Source: Marisalimonas sp016777705
GTDB taxonomy: Bacteria > Pseudomonadota > Alphaproteobacteria > Puniceispirillales > Marisalimonadaceae
Direction of reading: 5' to 3'
Assembly (NCBI RefSeq): GCF_047717795.1
Contig: NZ_CP159808.1
Location: forward strand, 1,798,001-1,862,000
Length of the DNA: 64,000 bases
Position 1 is the first letter of the stretch, and each line of letters starts with the position of its first letter. The position numbers and the translations under genes were made by a program. Under the pieces are notes generated by a model. The model was not told the origin of the DNA. It worked only from the letters and a program-made list of their open reading frames with translations, and searched no databases. Below, in pieces: positions 55,333-63,696 of the stretch.

Positions 55333-55941
55333 AACATCCATTTTGAACGACGAACGTTCTATTTCTATAAATTCTCTTCCTATTGTGCCAACCGGCGAAT
55401 AAAACACTGCAATCTTTGAACCTTCAATATCTCTCATCAATAAATCAGCCCATGGTGCAAGATGTTTATTAAAAAAATCTCTTTGCTCTCCAATAGAATA
55501 CTTTCTGGTAAATTTGCCTAGAATCAACCCGGCCATCATATCAAACAGACTAGCAATATGATCTTCAGGCTCCTTAACATTAGATTCTATTTCTATGCCT
55601 ATCTCTTTCATATCGTTCCTAAGCTTAGCTAATGGCTTGTCCTTAAGGAAACCTGTCAAATAGTAAGAGGCAAAAGGCAATAATTCACCTCTACCTACAC
55701 CAATAAAAATTCTAACATATTCATCTCTAATTGTTGGGAGATCGAGTGATGAAGCTAGTTTTACTAAAGTTTTTATAGATTTGCCAATGGGAGTATCATC
55801 TGATTCTAGAATTGTTAGTTGATTAACTAATTCTGCAGTTGGTTCTGCTCGAAGTAGACTAGCCAAAAAAGAGTACATGTCTGCTCTTAGCTGATCTTCG
55901 CTGTCAATAAGGTCATGTTTTGCAACATTAAGTGAACTCAA
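55324..55941 (-). CDS. TorD/DmsD-type chaperone for molybdoenzyme
   Basis: A 205-residue all-helical protein with the TorD family blocks LRADMYSFLASLLRAEP, EYVRIFIGVGRGELLPFASYYLTG and EPEDHIASLFDMMAGLI. Such proteins bind the Tat signal of a molybdoenzyme until its cofactor is loaded. The start is TTG 55941 with GGGAGATATATT upstream. Being next to fdhA, it should serve FdhA. Confidence 0.9.
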   Translation of the reverse strand: MSSLNVAKHDLIDSEDQLRADMYSFLASLLRAEPTAELVNQLTILESDDTPIGKSIKTLVKLASSLDLPTIRDEYVRIFIGVGRGELLPFASYYLTGFLKDKPLAKLRNDMKEIGIEIESNVKEPEDHIASLFDMMAGLILGKFTRKYSIGEQRDFFNKHLAPWADLLMRDIEGSKIAVFYSPVGTIGREFIEIERSSFKMDVTG

Positions 55942-56057
55942 AATATATCTCCCAAAATTACTATTTATCAGTTTAGGAAAAAAATAAAGCTTTTTTTTGT
56001 GAATTTGTTAAATAAAAAAATAAAATAACATACTGATTTTGCTTGTGATAATCATTA

Positions 56058-56810
56058 TCATTCTGCTCTTGGTTTAAAAACCATCATTTTAGGAGTGATC
56101 TTCTCTTCCTTTAAGTTATTAACTAAATCTTCAGATAAAATTATATTTTCCTCTTCACTTAAAATTTTTAATTTCTCATCATTTTTTGATTTAGATTGTT
56201 TAGTTGTTTTATCATTGATTATAATTTTTTCTTTTTTCACTTTAGATTTTGATTCTTTGAGGTCTTTAACCTTAGTTTTATTTTTTATAGCTTTCTTTCG
56301 TATTTCTTGGTTATCATCTTTATGATCTTGTGTGTCTTCATCTTTTTCTTTTAAAATGTCTGAAAGATAACCTTTACCAACTTGATAGGCTGTTTGCATG
56401 CCCTCTACAACAGTAGCGGCATCAGTAAAATCCTCGTGATAGTCATTTATTTCTGCATCTGCAAACCTGATAATTGGGTTTAATTTCCAAACTCTTCTTA
56501 ATGCAATTTGCCTCAACCTATCTGGAATTCCATCTTTAAAAAACAAGTCCAAACCCTTTTCTTTTTTAATTTTTTCTGGGTCTGGCAATTTAAATTTATC
56601 TAATAACTCTTGGTCATTTAGTGCGTCATATTGTTTCTCGTCATTTTCTTCAGTTTCAACAATATTTTGTTCTTTAACTTCATCATTCTTAAATTTGATT
56701 TTATCTACAGATGTTTTTGCATTAACTTGATCAGACTTTTTAATGGATTTTCTTTTTGACCATCTTGACATAAACCCTTCGTTCGAATTGTTTTCAATTT
56801 CATCTTTCAT
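56058..56810 (-). CDS. DUF3306 family protein
   Basis: A 250-residue protein with a conserved FMSRWSKRK near the start. The core DUF3306 pattern is residues ~80-145: LPDPEKIKKEKGLD, GIPDRLRQIALRRVWKLNPI and ADAEINDYHEDFTDA. A long lysine/glutamate-rich low-complexity tail (~150-235) is unusual for the family. Unknown function, always near formate dehydrogenase in proteobacteria. Downstream of DUF3305 by 28 bp. Confidence 0.87.
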   Translation of the reverse strand: MKDEIENNSNEGFMSRWSKRKSIKKSDQVNAKTSVDKIKFKNDEVKEQNIVETEENDEKQYDALNDQELLDKFKLPDPEKIKKEKGLDLFFKDGIPDRLRQIALRRVWKLNPIIRFADAEINDYHEDFTDAATVVEGMQTAYQVGKGYLSDILKEKDEDTQDHKDDNQEIRKKAIKNKTKVKDLKESKSKVKKEKIIINDKTTKQSKSKNDEKLKILSEEENIILSEDLVNNLKEEKITPKMMVFKPRAE

Positions 56811-56838
56811 TGACTTACTTCTCCATTAACGATCAATG

Positions 56839-57459
56839 TTAATTATATGTTTTTTTAATATTTAAACGTGCATCTCCACCACGCCTTGTGTTCTGATCAA
56901 TGTCTTTTTTATCCCTTTTCCTTTTTTTAAACTCTTCTGGATGAAAGTGAAATTCAACAAATTTTTCCAAAAGTTCCGCTATAGGACCATATAAAGGAAT
57001 TTTTTCTACTCTATCTTCACCGCAATCTTCATAGTCCTGGATATGATAAGGGGAAAGAGACACCTCAGCCAAATGTATATCAATATTTTGATCTTGTTTG
57101 TTTTTTTCTGCAGGATCATTGCCATCGAACAAGTCACCATCTCTTAAAACTATATATACTGAAGGGTCTGACGATTGCAGATTTTCAGCATAACCCTCTG
57201 ATTCTGCATGATGCAAATCAATTGATGCTTCAGCAAAATACAAATTTTTATTAAGGCCATCTTCTTTTTTAACATCATTGATTAATGGATATATTCTGAC
57301 ATCATTTATAGGAGGATAACCTAATCCACCACTTACCTCCAAGGGTATTAAGTCATTAATAATCCACTTATGACTTTCCCAAATATTATCTATTTCTTGT
57401 CTTTCTAAAATAATTCTTACTGCGTATAGAAGATGTTTTTCACTCTCAAGATTTTTCAT
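56839..57459 (-). CDS. DUF3305 family protein
   Basis: A 206-residue protein with the DUF3305 hallmarks of ILERQEIDNIWESHKWIINDL near the N-terminus, LHHAESEGYAEN in the middle and a C-terminal FHPEEFKKRKRDKK basic tail. Function unknown; it is a partner of DUF3306 in formate dehydrogenase gene clusters. It is the first gene of the minus-strand run leading to fdhA, and is divergent from the Fe-S protein gene. Confidence 0.87.
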   Translation of the reverse strand: MKNLESEKHLLYAVRIILERQEIDNIWESHKWIINDLIPLEVSGGLGYPPINDVRIYPLINDVKKEDGLNKNLYFAEASIDLHHAESEGYAENLQSSDPSVYIVLRDGDLFDGNDPAEKNKQDQNIDIHLAEVSLSPYHIQDYEDCGEDRVEKIPLYGPIAELLEKFVEFHFHPEEFKKRKRDKKDIDQNTRRGGDARLNIKKTYN

Positions 57460-57562
57460 ATTGTTCTCAATAAAATTATTTAATTAAATAAATATGTTCA
57501 CAAACTAGCAACAAAAAAGATTAAAAAACAAATTAAAAATTTCTATTTAGAGATAATTTAAT

Positions 57563-57591
57563 TGACAATTTTTGCATTTTAATCCTTTGAT
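57563..57591 (+). promoter_or_regulatory. Likely sigma-70 promoter for the Fe-S protein gene
   Basis: A perfect -35 TTGACA at 57563-57568, 17 bp spacer and -10-like TTTGAT at 57586-57591 (4 of 6) precede the gene. The ribosome site TTGGGAG follows at 57601. The promoter lies in the divergent spacer. Confidence 0.5.
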
Positions 57592-57614
57592 GAACTTATC
57601 TTGGGAGTTTAAAA

Positions 57615-59645
57615 TTGGATATTCAAAATAATAAAATATTAATATGTAACTGCGAAAAAACTATGAAAATTGATGGAGACGCCCTTTCAAAGGCCTGCTC
57701 TTCAGAGACAACTTGTAATGTTAACCATAATCTTTGCGGTTCAGAATTAAATGTTGTACTTGATCAACTAAAAGAAACACAAATTTCTAATAAAAATTTA
57801 TTAATTGCTTGCACACAAGAACAAAAAACGTTTGACCAAATAGCAGAAGAAAATAATTTTGAAACGCCAAAAACTTTTAATATAAGAGAATATGCTGGAT
57901 GGTCAAAAGAGAGTGAGAAGTCAATACCTAAAATAAGTTCTTTAATCCATTCTTCACTTCAAAAAAACAAACAAACCCCTAGTCTTACACTAGAATCTTC
58001 AGGTAGGTGTTTTGTTTATGTAGATAGTAACAAGGGAGAAAAATCAATCGAAGTTGCGTTTGATTTGTGTAAAAAATTAACTTCTCATCTTGGTGTTACA
58101 TTAATGATAAGCAACATAAAAGACGACTTAATTTTAGAGCCTAACGATTTTAAAATCACAAAGGGATATATTAAAAAAGCACAAGGATATTTCACTCAAT
58201 TTAAACTCGAAATAAATGACTTTGCAGAAAGTTTACCAAGTAGTAAATCAACAATTAATTTTGGAGATTTTTACAGTAAAGTTGATACTGACTGTGATTT
58301 GATCATAGACCTTAGTGAAAACACACCTATGTTTACAGGTGACCATAAGAGAGATGGTTATTTTAGGGCCAGCACTAACAGCCCTTCTGATCTATTTGAT
58401 ATTTATACAAAAGTAATTGATATGATAGGCCAATTTGAAAAACCTATTTATGTCGATTTCAATGAAAGTTTATGTGCACATTCTCGTAATGGCATCACTG
58501 GGTGCACCAAATGTTTAGATGTTTGCCCAGCTGGCGCGATTCAATCAATCGGTGATATAGTTTCAGTAGACCCTGGTATATGTGGTGGTTGCGGCTTTTG
58601 TGGTTCAGTCTGTCCTTCAGGAGCAATACAAACAGATTACCCTAGTCTTGATGTAATCTTAACTTCATTATCTGAATTGAAAAATCAATTTAATTCTGCT
58701 GGCGGTAAAGATCCCGCCTTAATTCTTTTTGACACAAGCTTTGGTGCCGAAATGATTAGCTTAATTTCTAGATATGGCAATGGATTACCTGCAAATGTTA
58801 TACCTTACGAAATGCATTCTGTTGGAAGAACTGGTCACGACCTTCTAGTTTCTTCATTTGCATTAGGTTTTAAAAAAATATTTATTATTCTTAACCCCAA
58901 AAACAGCGAAGAATATACTTTTTTACCCAAACAAGTAGAGATAGCTAACTCTTTACTTTCCGGAATTGGAAATAATGAAAAAAAATCAATATCTATAATT
59001 GAAGAAACTGACCCAGAAGCAGTTGAAAATGAAATTTACAAAACTTCAGAATATACAAGAATAAAGCCGTCTCCTTTTATACCTCTTGGTGCACCTCGAG
59101 GAATTTTACGGGCAGGTATTCAAGGACTTTCAAAAAGTAATAACAATAAAAGTTCTATGATCCAATTACCTGAAGGTTCACCCTATGGAAAAGTAGATGT
59201 TAACCTTGAAAGTTGTACCATATGCTTATCTTGTGTAAGTGCATGCCCTGCTGGGGCCCTTCAGGATAATCCTGATGCCCCTCAATTATTATTTAGAGAA
59301 GATGCCTGTCTTCAATGTGGGATATGTGTAGCGACATGTCCTGAGAAAGCAATTTCACTAGTACCTCAATTTAATCTTGACGATGAAGCTATGTCAGCAG
59401 AAGTTATTATAGAAGACAAGCCTTTTGATTGTATTCAATGTGGCAAAACATTTGGCACTACAAAATCTATTGAAAGAATTATAGATAAGCTATCCTCTCA
59501 TTCAATGTTTGAAGCCGATGGCAGGACTGAAATGCTGAAAATGTGTGAAGATTGTAGAGTTGGAGCAATGTTTGCACAAAAGGACAAAATGCTTGAGGCG
59601 AAAGACAGACCTAAACCAAGAACTACAGACGATTATTTAAACTAA
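57615..59645 (+). CDS. Large cytosolic multi-[4Fe-4S] protein of formate dehydrogenase cluster
   Basis: A 676-residue protein starting with TTG after GGGAG. It begins with CNCEKTM (residues 11-17), recalling HdrA-like starts. Two ferredoxin motifs lie at ~297-334 (CTKCLDVCP, CGGCGFCGSVCP) and two more at ~534-575 (CTICLSCVSACP, CLQCGICVATCP). Between them a domain with ILFDTSFGAEM recalls MvhD/HdrA-type segments. CIQC (606) and CEDC (644) suggest a zinc ribbon. No signal peptide. It recurs near DUF3305/3306; its role is unknown, possibly electron supply for cofactor maturation. Confidence 0.85.
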   Translation: MDIQNNKILICNCEKTMKIDGDALSKACSSETTCNVNHNLCGSELNVVLDQLKETQISNKNLLIACTQEQKTFDQIAEENNFETPKTFNIREYAGWSKESEKSIPKISSLIHSSLQKNKQTPSLTLESSGRCFVYVDSNKGEKSIEVAFDLCKKLTSHLGVTLMISNIKDDLILEPNDFKITKGYIKKAQGYFTQFKLEINDFAESLPSSKSTINFGDFYSKVDTDCDLIIDLSENTPMFTGDHKRDGYFRASTNSPSDLFDIYTKVIDMIGQFEKPIYVDFNESLCAHSRNGITGCTKCLDVCPAGAIQSIGDIVSVDPGICGGCGFCGSVCPSGAIQTDYPSLDVILTSLSELKNQFNSAGGKDPALILFDTSFGAEMISLISRYGNGLPANVIPYEMHSVGRTGHDLLVSSFALGFKKIFIILNPKNSEEYTFLPKQVEIANSLLSGIGNNEKKSISIIEETDPEAVENEIYKTSEYTRIKPSPFIPLGAPRGILRAGIQGLSKSNNNKSSMIQLPEGSPYGKVDVNLESCTICLSCVSACPAGALQDNPDAPQLLFREDACLQCGICVATCPEKAISLVPQFNLDDEAMSAEVIIEDKPFDCIQCGKTFGTTKSIERIIDKLSSHSMFEADGRTEMLKMCEDCRVGAMFAQKDKMLEAKDRPKPRTTDDYLN

Positions 59646-59647
59646 GT

Positions 59648-60640
59648 TTATAATAAATCAGCTAAAGGAAGATTTGTTAAAAGATTTTGAGGTTTAAATT
59701 TTATTATTGATTTTTGTCCCATAGCCAATCCAACATAAACTGGCTTACCCTGCATTGATTCTTTAAACCCATCTTTAGCTTCAAGCTGAAACAAACATAG
59801 TATTTGCTTTAACCTGTCTTCGCTTACGTCTGCACCTTCATATAGATCATTTAAAATAGAAGTAGCATCACTATCTAAGCCTAAATGCCAAGACCATTTA
59901 TCATCTTCAATTTTTTGCATTGGCTGAACAGAGACTTCAATTGATAAAAAATGAAAGATCCATTTTTCTATTACTCTTGCTAAAGCGTCTAAACCTGGTT
60001 TAGTGTATGCAAGATCAATTGATGTATCAAACTTATCAGATCTTTCCCAATAATTATCAGCAGAGCTTTCTCTTAAAATATCAATATCTACTTCTAATTG
60101 ATTAGGTTTATTTGTATCAATGTTTTTCTGCTCTGCTTGTAATTGAACTACAGCTTCGTCTGCTACCATAATTTCATCTTCAGCTATAGTAACAACTTGA
60201 GTTCTGAAAAACAGTTCAGAAGCCCTTACCTGTAATGCAAATGAGTTTTCATTAAGAATATTTCTTAAAATAATTTGTACCAACTGATCAACAAAAAGAG
60301 GTGGAAAGTTAATAGATTGGCCTCTTGAAATAGCTAAATATGCAGCCTCTAAGGTAGCGTAATTAGATAAAAATTCTCTAAACTTCAATATGACTTCATA
60401 GTTGAAAACAACATCTTTATCCTTAATTAAATCAAGATCTCTTTTCTCAACTTTTATAAAAGGGGCCTCAACTAACTTTTTATGGAGCTCTATTTCTGCT
60501 TCACAAGATTCTTCAATTGGAGCCACTTCTGGCCTATAAAAATATGCTCTCATAAAATCTTCTGTAGGAACAAGACAACCTGATTTATCTTTATCTAAAA
60601 GATGCCACCCAGACGTTAACCAAAAATCGTTTATTGTCAT
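59648..60640 (-). CDS. DUF6352 family protein
   Basis: A 330-residue cytosolic protein beginning MTINDFWLTSGWHLLDKD, the family's hallmark, followed by LVPTEDFMRAYFYRPEVAP. No catalytic motif is seen, and no membrane segment or signal. It converges on the Fe-S protein gene with a 2-bp gap. It is the last gene of the DUF5076-...-DUF6505-DUF6352 run. Function unknown; its presence with formate dehydrogenase genes suggests maturation. Confidence 0.8.
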   Translation of the reverse strand: MTINDFWLTSGWHLLDKDKSGCLVPTEDFMRAYFYRPEVAPIEESCEAEIELHKKLVEAPFIKVEKRDLDLIKDKDVVFNYEVILKFREFLSNYATLEAAYLAISRGQSINFPPLFVDQLVQIILRNILNENSFALQVRASELFFRTQVVTIAEDEIMVADEAVVQLQAEQKNIDTNKPNQLEVDIDILRESSADNYWERSDKFDTSIDLAYTKPGLDALARVIEKWIFHFLSIEVSVQPMQKIEDDKWSWHLGLDSDATSILNDLYEGADVSEDRLKQILCLFQLEAKDGFKESMQGKPVYVGLAMGQKSIIKFKPQNLLTNLPLADLL

Positions 60641-60660
60641 TTTTAAATTCCTTTTAAATT

Positions 60661-61140
60661 TTAATCTTCATCAACAACAGTCCATATTTTTTGTTCAGCA
60701 CACGAATCCGCTTTTGGTAAATTTCTAAATTTTTCCTTTATGCCCTCTTCTGACCATTCCCTTGAAACACTTAAAAGACTTCCTAATTCGTGATCTTTGC
60801 ATAATTCACTCATAAATTTTATTTCCTCAGAGGCTGCTTTTTCAGCAATGATTTTAGAAGGAGCACCATAATGTTCTATGAAATACTGACCTAAACTATA
60901 TTGTAAATTTATTAAATCATCTTCATTAACTGTTACAAGACTAACCAATGTTGAATATCCAAAACTAGAACAGCCTATAAAGCCATTAGAAAAGGCTTGC
61001 TTGACTTTACCTTTTAAGTCTTCATTTTGGATATTATTAAAACTAAAGGTTCCTACTAAAGCAAGTTCTCCTTCTTCTGCAGCGACTGGAAAAATATTTA
61101 AATCTGACTTGTCAAAGCGGATAGTTCTAGCAAACTTCAT
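60661..61140 (-). CDS. DUF6505 family protein
   Basis: A 159-residue protein beginning MKFARTIRFDKSDLNIFPVA, with EEGELALVGTFSF and a long conserved middle (FSNGFIGCSSFGYSTLVSLV). No known catalytic motif. It overlaps the ligase-like gene by 4 bp, so it is translationally coupled. The function is unknown; partners in the operon point to cofactor or lipoyl-type chemistry. Confidence 0.8.
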   Translation of the reverse strand: MKFARTIRFDKSDLNIFPVAAEEGELALVGTFSFNNIQNEDLKGKVKQAFSNGFIGCSSFGYSTLVSLVTVNEDDLINLQYSLGQYFIEHYGAPSKIIAEKAASEEIKFMSELCKDHELGSLLSVSREWSEEGIKEKFRNLPKADSCAEQKIWTVVDED

Positions 61141-61901
61141 GTTAAGTCAATATCCCCAAATTGTTCAATAATATCTATAGGTGATAAAAATACTTCTTGT
61201 GCATTTGACTTTACGATTGCTAAACCATTCTCATCTAACCCTACCCAAGAAACTTCTTGACCACTCTTTAAAGTAACAACCTTAGTCTCTTCTCGTCTTT
61301 TATTCCATACTTCAGTAACTGGCTTAAATCCTTCGTCTTCCCACTGACTTACCCATGCAAGAAAATGTCTAGACAAAGATTCAATTGCTCTTGTTCTGGA
61401 AACATATCCTCCCCCTTCGTCTGCTAAAGAGGTTACATCTGCATTGATTTCGTTTTCATTAATTTCAATATTATTATTTAAACGTAACTTCAGACCGACA
61501 ACCATCCAATCAGGAATTGACTGATCATCATTAGAAGGTGCAATCTCAACTTTAACTAAACCAGCCTCCCCTCTGTTTAAAAAAATAAACCCAGGAAAGG
61601 CATAAGTTACTGCAACTTCTGGCGGAGCGAGTGCACCAATAGCATCACCTGAAGCAACCATCATGATATATAACATTTGATTACATTTAATTTTAGGTAT
61701 TTCAGGTGACAAAATAATTGCAACTTCTACATATTCTGGATTTTCAGAATAAAGTACTGTCCCAGTTTCACTTTTGCCTGCTACAGCGATCGCTTTTGCA
61801 AAGACATCAATACCATTAACCACTGGAATTGGGGTTAATATAGGTGGTAATAGAGGTGGATCATTTTCATTCGCAGGATCTGGTTCATAATATAAACTCA
61901 T
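61137..61901 (-). CDS. Biotin/lipoate protein ligase-like protein (probably inactive as ligase)
   Basis: A 254-residue protein of the biotin/lipoate ligase fold with a C-terminal DUF4444-like beta domain (ETKVVTLKSGQEVSWVGLDE). The block GDAIGALAPPEVAVTYAFPG aligns with the BirA KWPND region, and NRGEAGLVKVEI with its RKLAGILVE region. The catalytic lysine is not at its usual place (Gly/Glu instead). The glycine-rich GRGRxG adenylate loop reads KSETGTVL. It is therefore likely a binding or scaffold protein. Start and stop overlap its neighbours by 4 bp each. Confidence 0.8.
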   Translation of the reverse strand: MSLYYEPDPANENDPPLLPPILTPIPVVNGIDVFAKAIAVAGKSETGTVLYSENPEYVEVAIILSPEIPKIKCNQMLYIMMVASGDAIGALAPPEVAVTYAFPGFIFLNRGEAGLVKVEIAPSNDDQSIPDWMVVGLKLRLNNNIEINENEINADVTSLADEGGGYVSRTRAIESLSRHFLAWVSQWEDEGFKPVTEVWNKRREETKVVTLKSGQEVSWVGLDENGLAIVKSNAQEVFLSPIDIIEQFGDIDLT

Positions 61902-62983
61902 GATAATTCCTCTTCATCTAGCTTTATAGATTTGATGATACTTTTTGCAATTAATCTATAATTTTGTGATTGAATAGATTCAGGCTCTGATATGATTATA
62001 GGGATACCTGCATCAGAGCTTTTTCGAACGTCAACTGAAATTGGTATCTCACCCAACAAATCTATATTTCTTTTCTTTGCCTCAGCTTTCACTCCACCTT
62101 CTCCAAAAATATGATCAACCCTTCCACAGTCAGGACAAGACCAATATGACATGTTTTCTATCATTCCTAAAACAGGAACATTTGCCTTTTGAAACATTGT
62201 TAATGCTTTTACTACATCTAACAGAGCTATATCCTGAGGTGTAGAAACAATAATAGCACCAGCTAGGTTAACTTGTTGTGCCAAAGAAATTTGGATGTCA
62301 CCTGTACCAGGAGGTAAGTCTATAACTATTACATCTAAATCACCCCATACTACTGAATTAAGCATTTGTGTAAGAGCAGATTGAACCATTGGACCACGCC
62401 AAATCATGGCTGTGTCATCCGGTACCAATAAACCCATAGACATCAAACTAATTCCATAATTTTGCAATGGAGCAACCATATCGCCGCCAACTGATGCTGG
62501 CCTACCACTAACACCTAACATTCTAGGTTGAGATGGACCATAAACGTCAGCATCTAGCAAGCCAACTTTATAGCCTTCTAATTTTAGAGCTATGGCTATA
62601 TTCGCTGATGTTGTAGACTTTCCAACTCCACCTTTGCCTGATCCAATGGCAACAAATCTCTTAACATTACTTTCTAGAACTTTTTCAACTTTGTCTTCTT
62701 TATCAGTTTCAAATGTCGAAGTTTTTTCTTTATTTTCATGAGCAGTGACTACAACTGTGGCGCTAGTGACATCCTTAATATTTAAAACTCTTTCTTGTGC
62801 AAGCTTTCTAATAGGTTCCATAGAAGCACCTCTATGAACAGGCACTTCCAAAGTAACGGCTACGTTACTATCTTTAATGGTAATATTATTGATTAAACCA
62901 AGAGAAACAATATCTTTCGATTGTGAAGGATCTTCAATTTCTTTCAAAGCCTCTAAGATTAAATCTTCGTTTATATTAGTCAT
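61898..62983 (-). CDS. mrp: Mrp/NBP35-family ATP-binding protein
   Basis: A 361-residue P-loop protein. An N-terminal MIP18/DUF59 domain (~1-85) is followed by the deviant Walker A GSGKGGVGKST (residues 114-124), LLDADVYGPSQPRMLG and a C-terminal CxxC pair in SYWSCPDCGR. Proteins of this kind carry or insert [4Fe-4S] clusters. Placement suggests that it loads clusters into the formate dehydrogenase or the large Fe-S protein. A role as the cell's general Mrp cannot be excluded. Confidence 0.92.
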   Translation of the reverse strand: MTNINEDLILEALKEIEDPSQSKDIVSLGLINNITIKDSNVAVTLEVPVHRGASMEPIRKLAQERVLNIKDVTSATVVVTAHENKEKTSTFETDKEDKVEKVLESNVKRFVAIGSGKGGVGKSTTSANIAIALKLEGYKVGLLDADVYGPSQPRMLGVSGRPASVGGDMVAPLQNYGISLMSMGLLVPDDTAMIWRGPMVQSALTQMLNSVVWGDLDVIVIDLPPGTGDIQISLAQQVNLAGAIIVSTPQDIALLDVVKALTMFQKANVPVLGMIENMSYWSCPDCGRVDHIFGEGGVKAEAKKRNIDLLGEIPISVDVRKSSDAGIPIIISEPESIQSQNYRLIAKSIIKSIKLDEEELS

Positions 62984-63215
62984 TTTTTTTTGGGAGCAGT
63001 AATGTTGAGGTAATTGTATGATTGAAACCTAATTCTTCAATTTTAATCTGAGCTGTAATATTCAATGAAGAATTCTCACTTAATTCGCCATCCTCTATTT
63101 TTTTGTTTATGAGATTTTCTAACTCTTTATGGGTTGTAACTCCTAAGTTTTTTAAAAATTTTCTAAAACTTATTTCTGAATCAGTCATTTCAGACATGTC
63201 TTTTTTATCTCTCAT
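62976..63215 (-). CDS. DUF6494-like small protein
   Basis: A 79-residue protein with the conserved stretch SFRKFLKNLGVTTHKELE and a beta-strand-like tail ending in LLLPKK. It looks like the DUF6494 family found in formate dehydrogenase clusters. Its stop overlaps the mrp start by 8 bp, so they are coupled. Function unknown. A TCTCTCC-complementary ribosome site (GGAGAGAATT) precedes the start. Confidence 0.7.
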   Translation of the reverse strand: MRDKKDMSEMTDSEISFRKFLKNLGVTTHKELENLINKKIEDGELSENSSLNITAQIKIEELGFNHTITSTLLLPKKND

Positions 63216-63253
63216 AATTCTCTCCAGTAATTTCTTAATAAATTTAAATAGTT

Positions 63254-63556
63254 TTATAATTTTGGATCAGCTAAATGCTCTCTTAACATATCAATGAATT
63301 GAGCTGACATGTGCTTCACATAATCCTCATGATTATCTATATTTATAACATTTTTTCCAACATGAGCTGAGTAACGGGCTGCCGCGTAAAGCATAATGTA
63401 TTTTAAGTCAGTAGACTTTACTGTTTTATTTTTAGTGTTTGCGAAGGTAATAAAATGATCGGCTAATTTTAAGAAATTTTTTCCATCAAGGACAACCTGA
63501 TCAGTTATTTTTTTTTCTGAGCTATCTGGTCGCTCATGCCATTTTGGTAAATCCAT
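63254..63556 (-). CDS. DUF5076-like small protein
   Basis: A 100-residue protein with KWHERPDSSEKKITDQVVLD at the start and the conserved MLYAAARYSAHVG helix, typical of DUF5076 proteins. Function unknown. It is the first gene of the minus-strand operon ending in DUF6352, and is divergent from the amidase gene. Preceded by GGGAGAT. Confidence 0.78.
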   Translation of the reverse strand: MDLPKWHERPDSSEKKITDQVVLDGKNFLKLADHFITFANTKNKTVKSTDLKYIMLYAAARYSAHVGKNVINIDNHEDYVKHMSAQFIDMLREHLADPKL

Positions 63557-63696
63557 GTTTAATCTATATCTCCCATGTAAAATAATAAACTAATTTTAAA
63601 ACTTAAGATAGCCTACAAATTTTCTTCTTAATTTAAAAATTGTTTCTTATTTATAAAATTTTAAAATAGAATAATATTTTTTTGGGAGAACATTAA

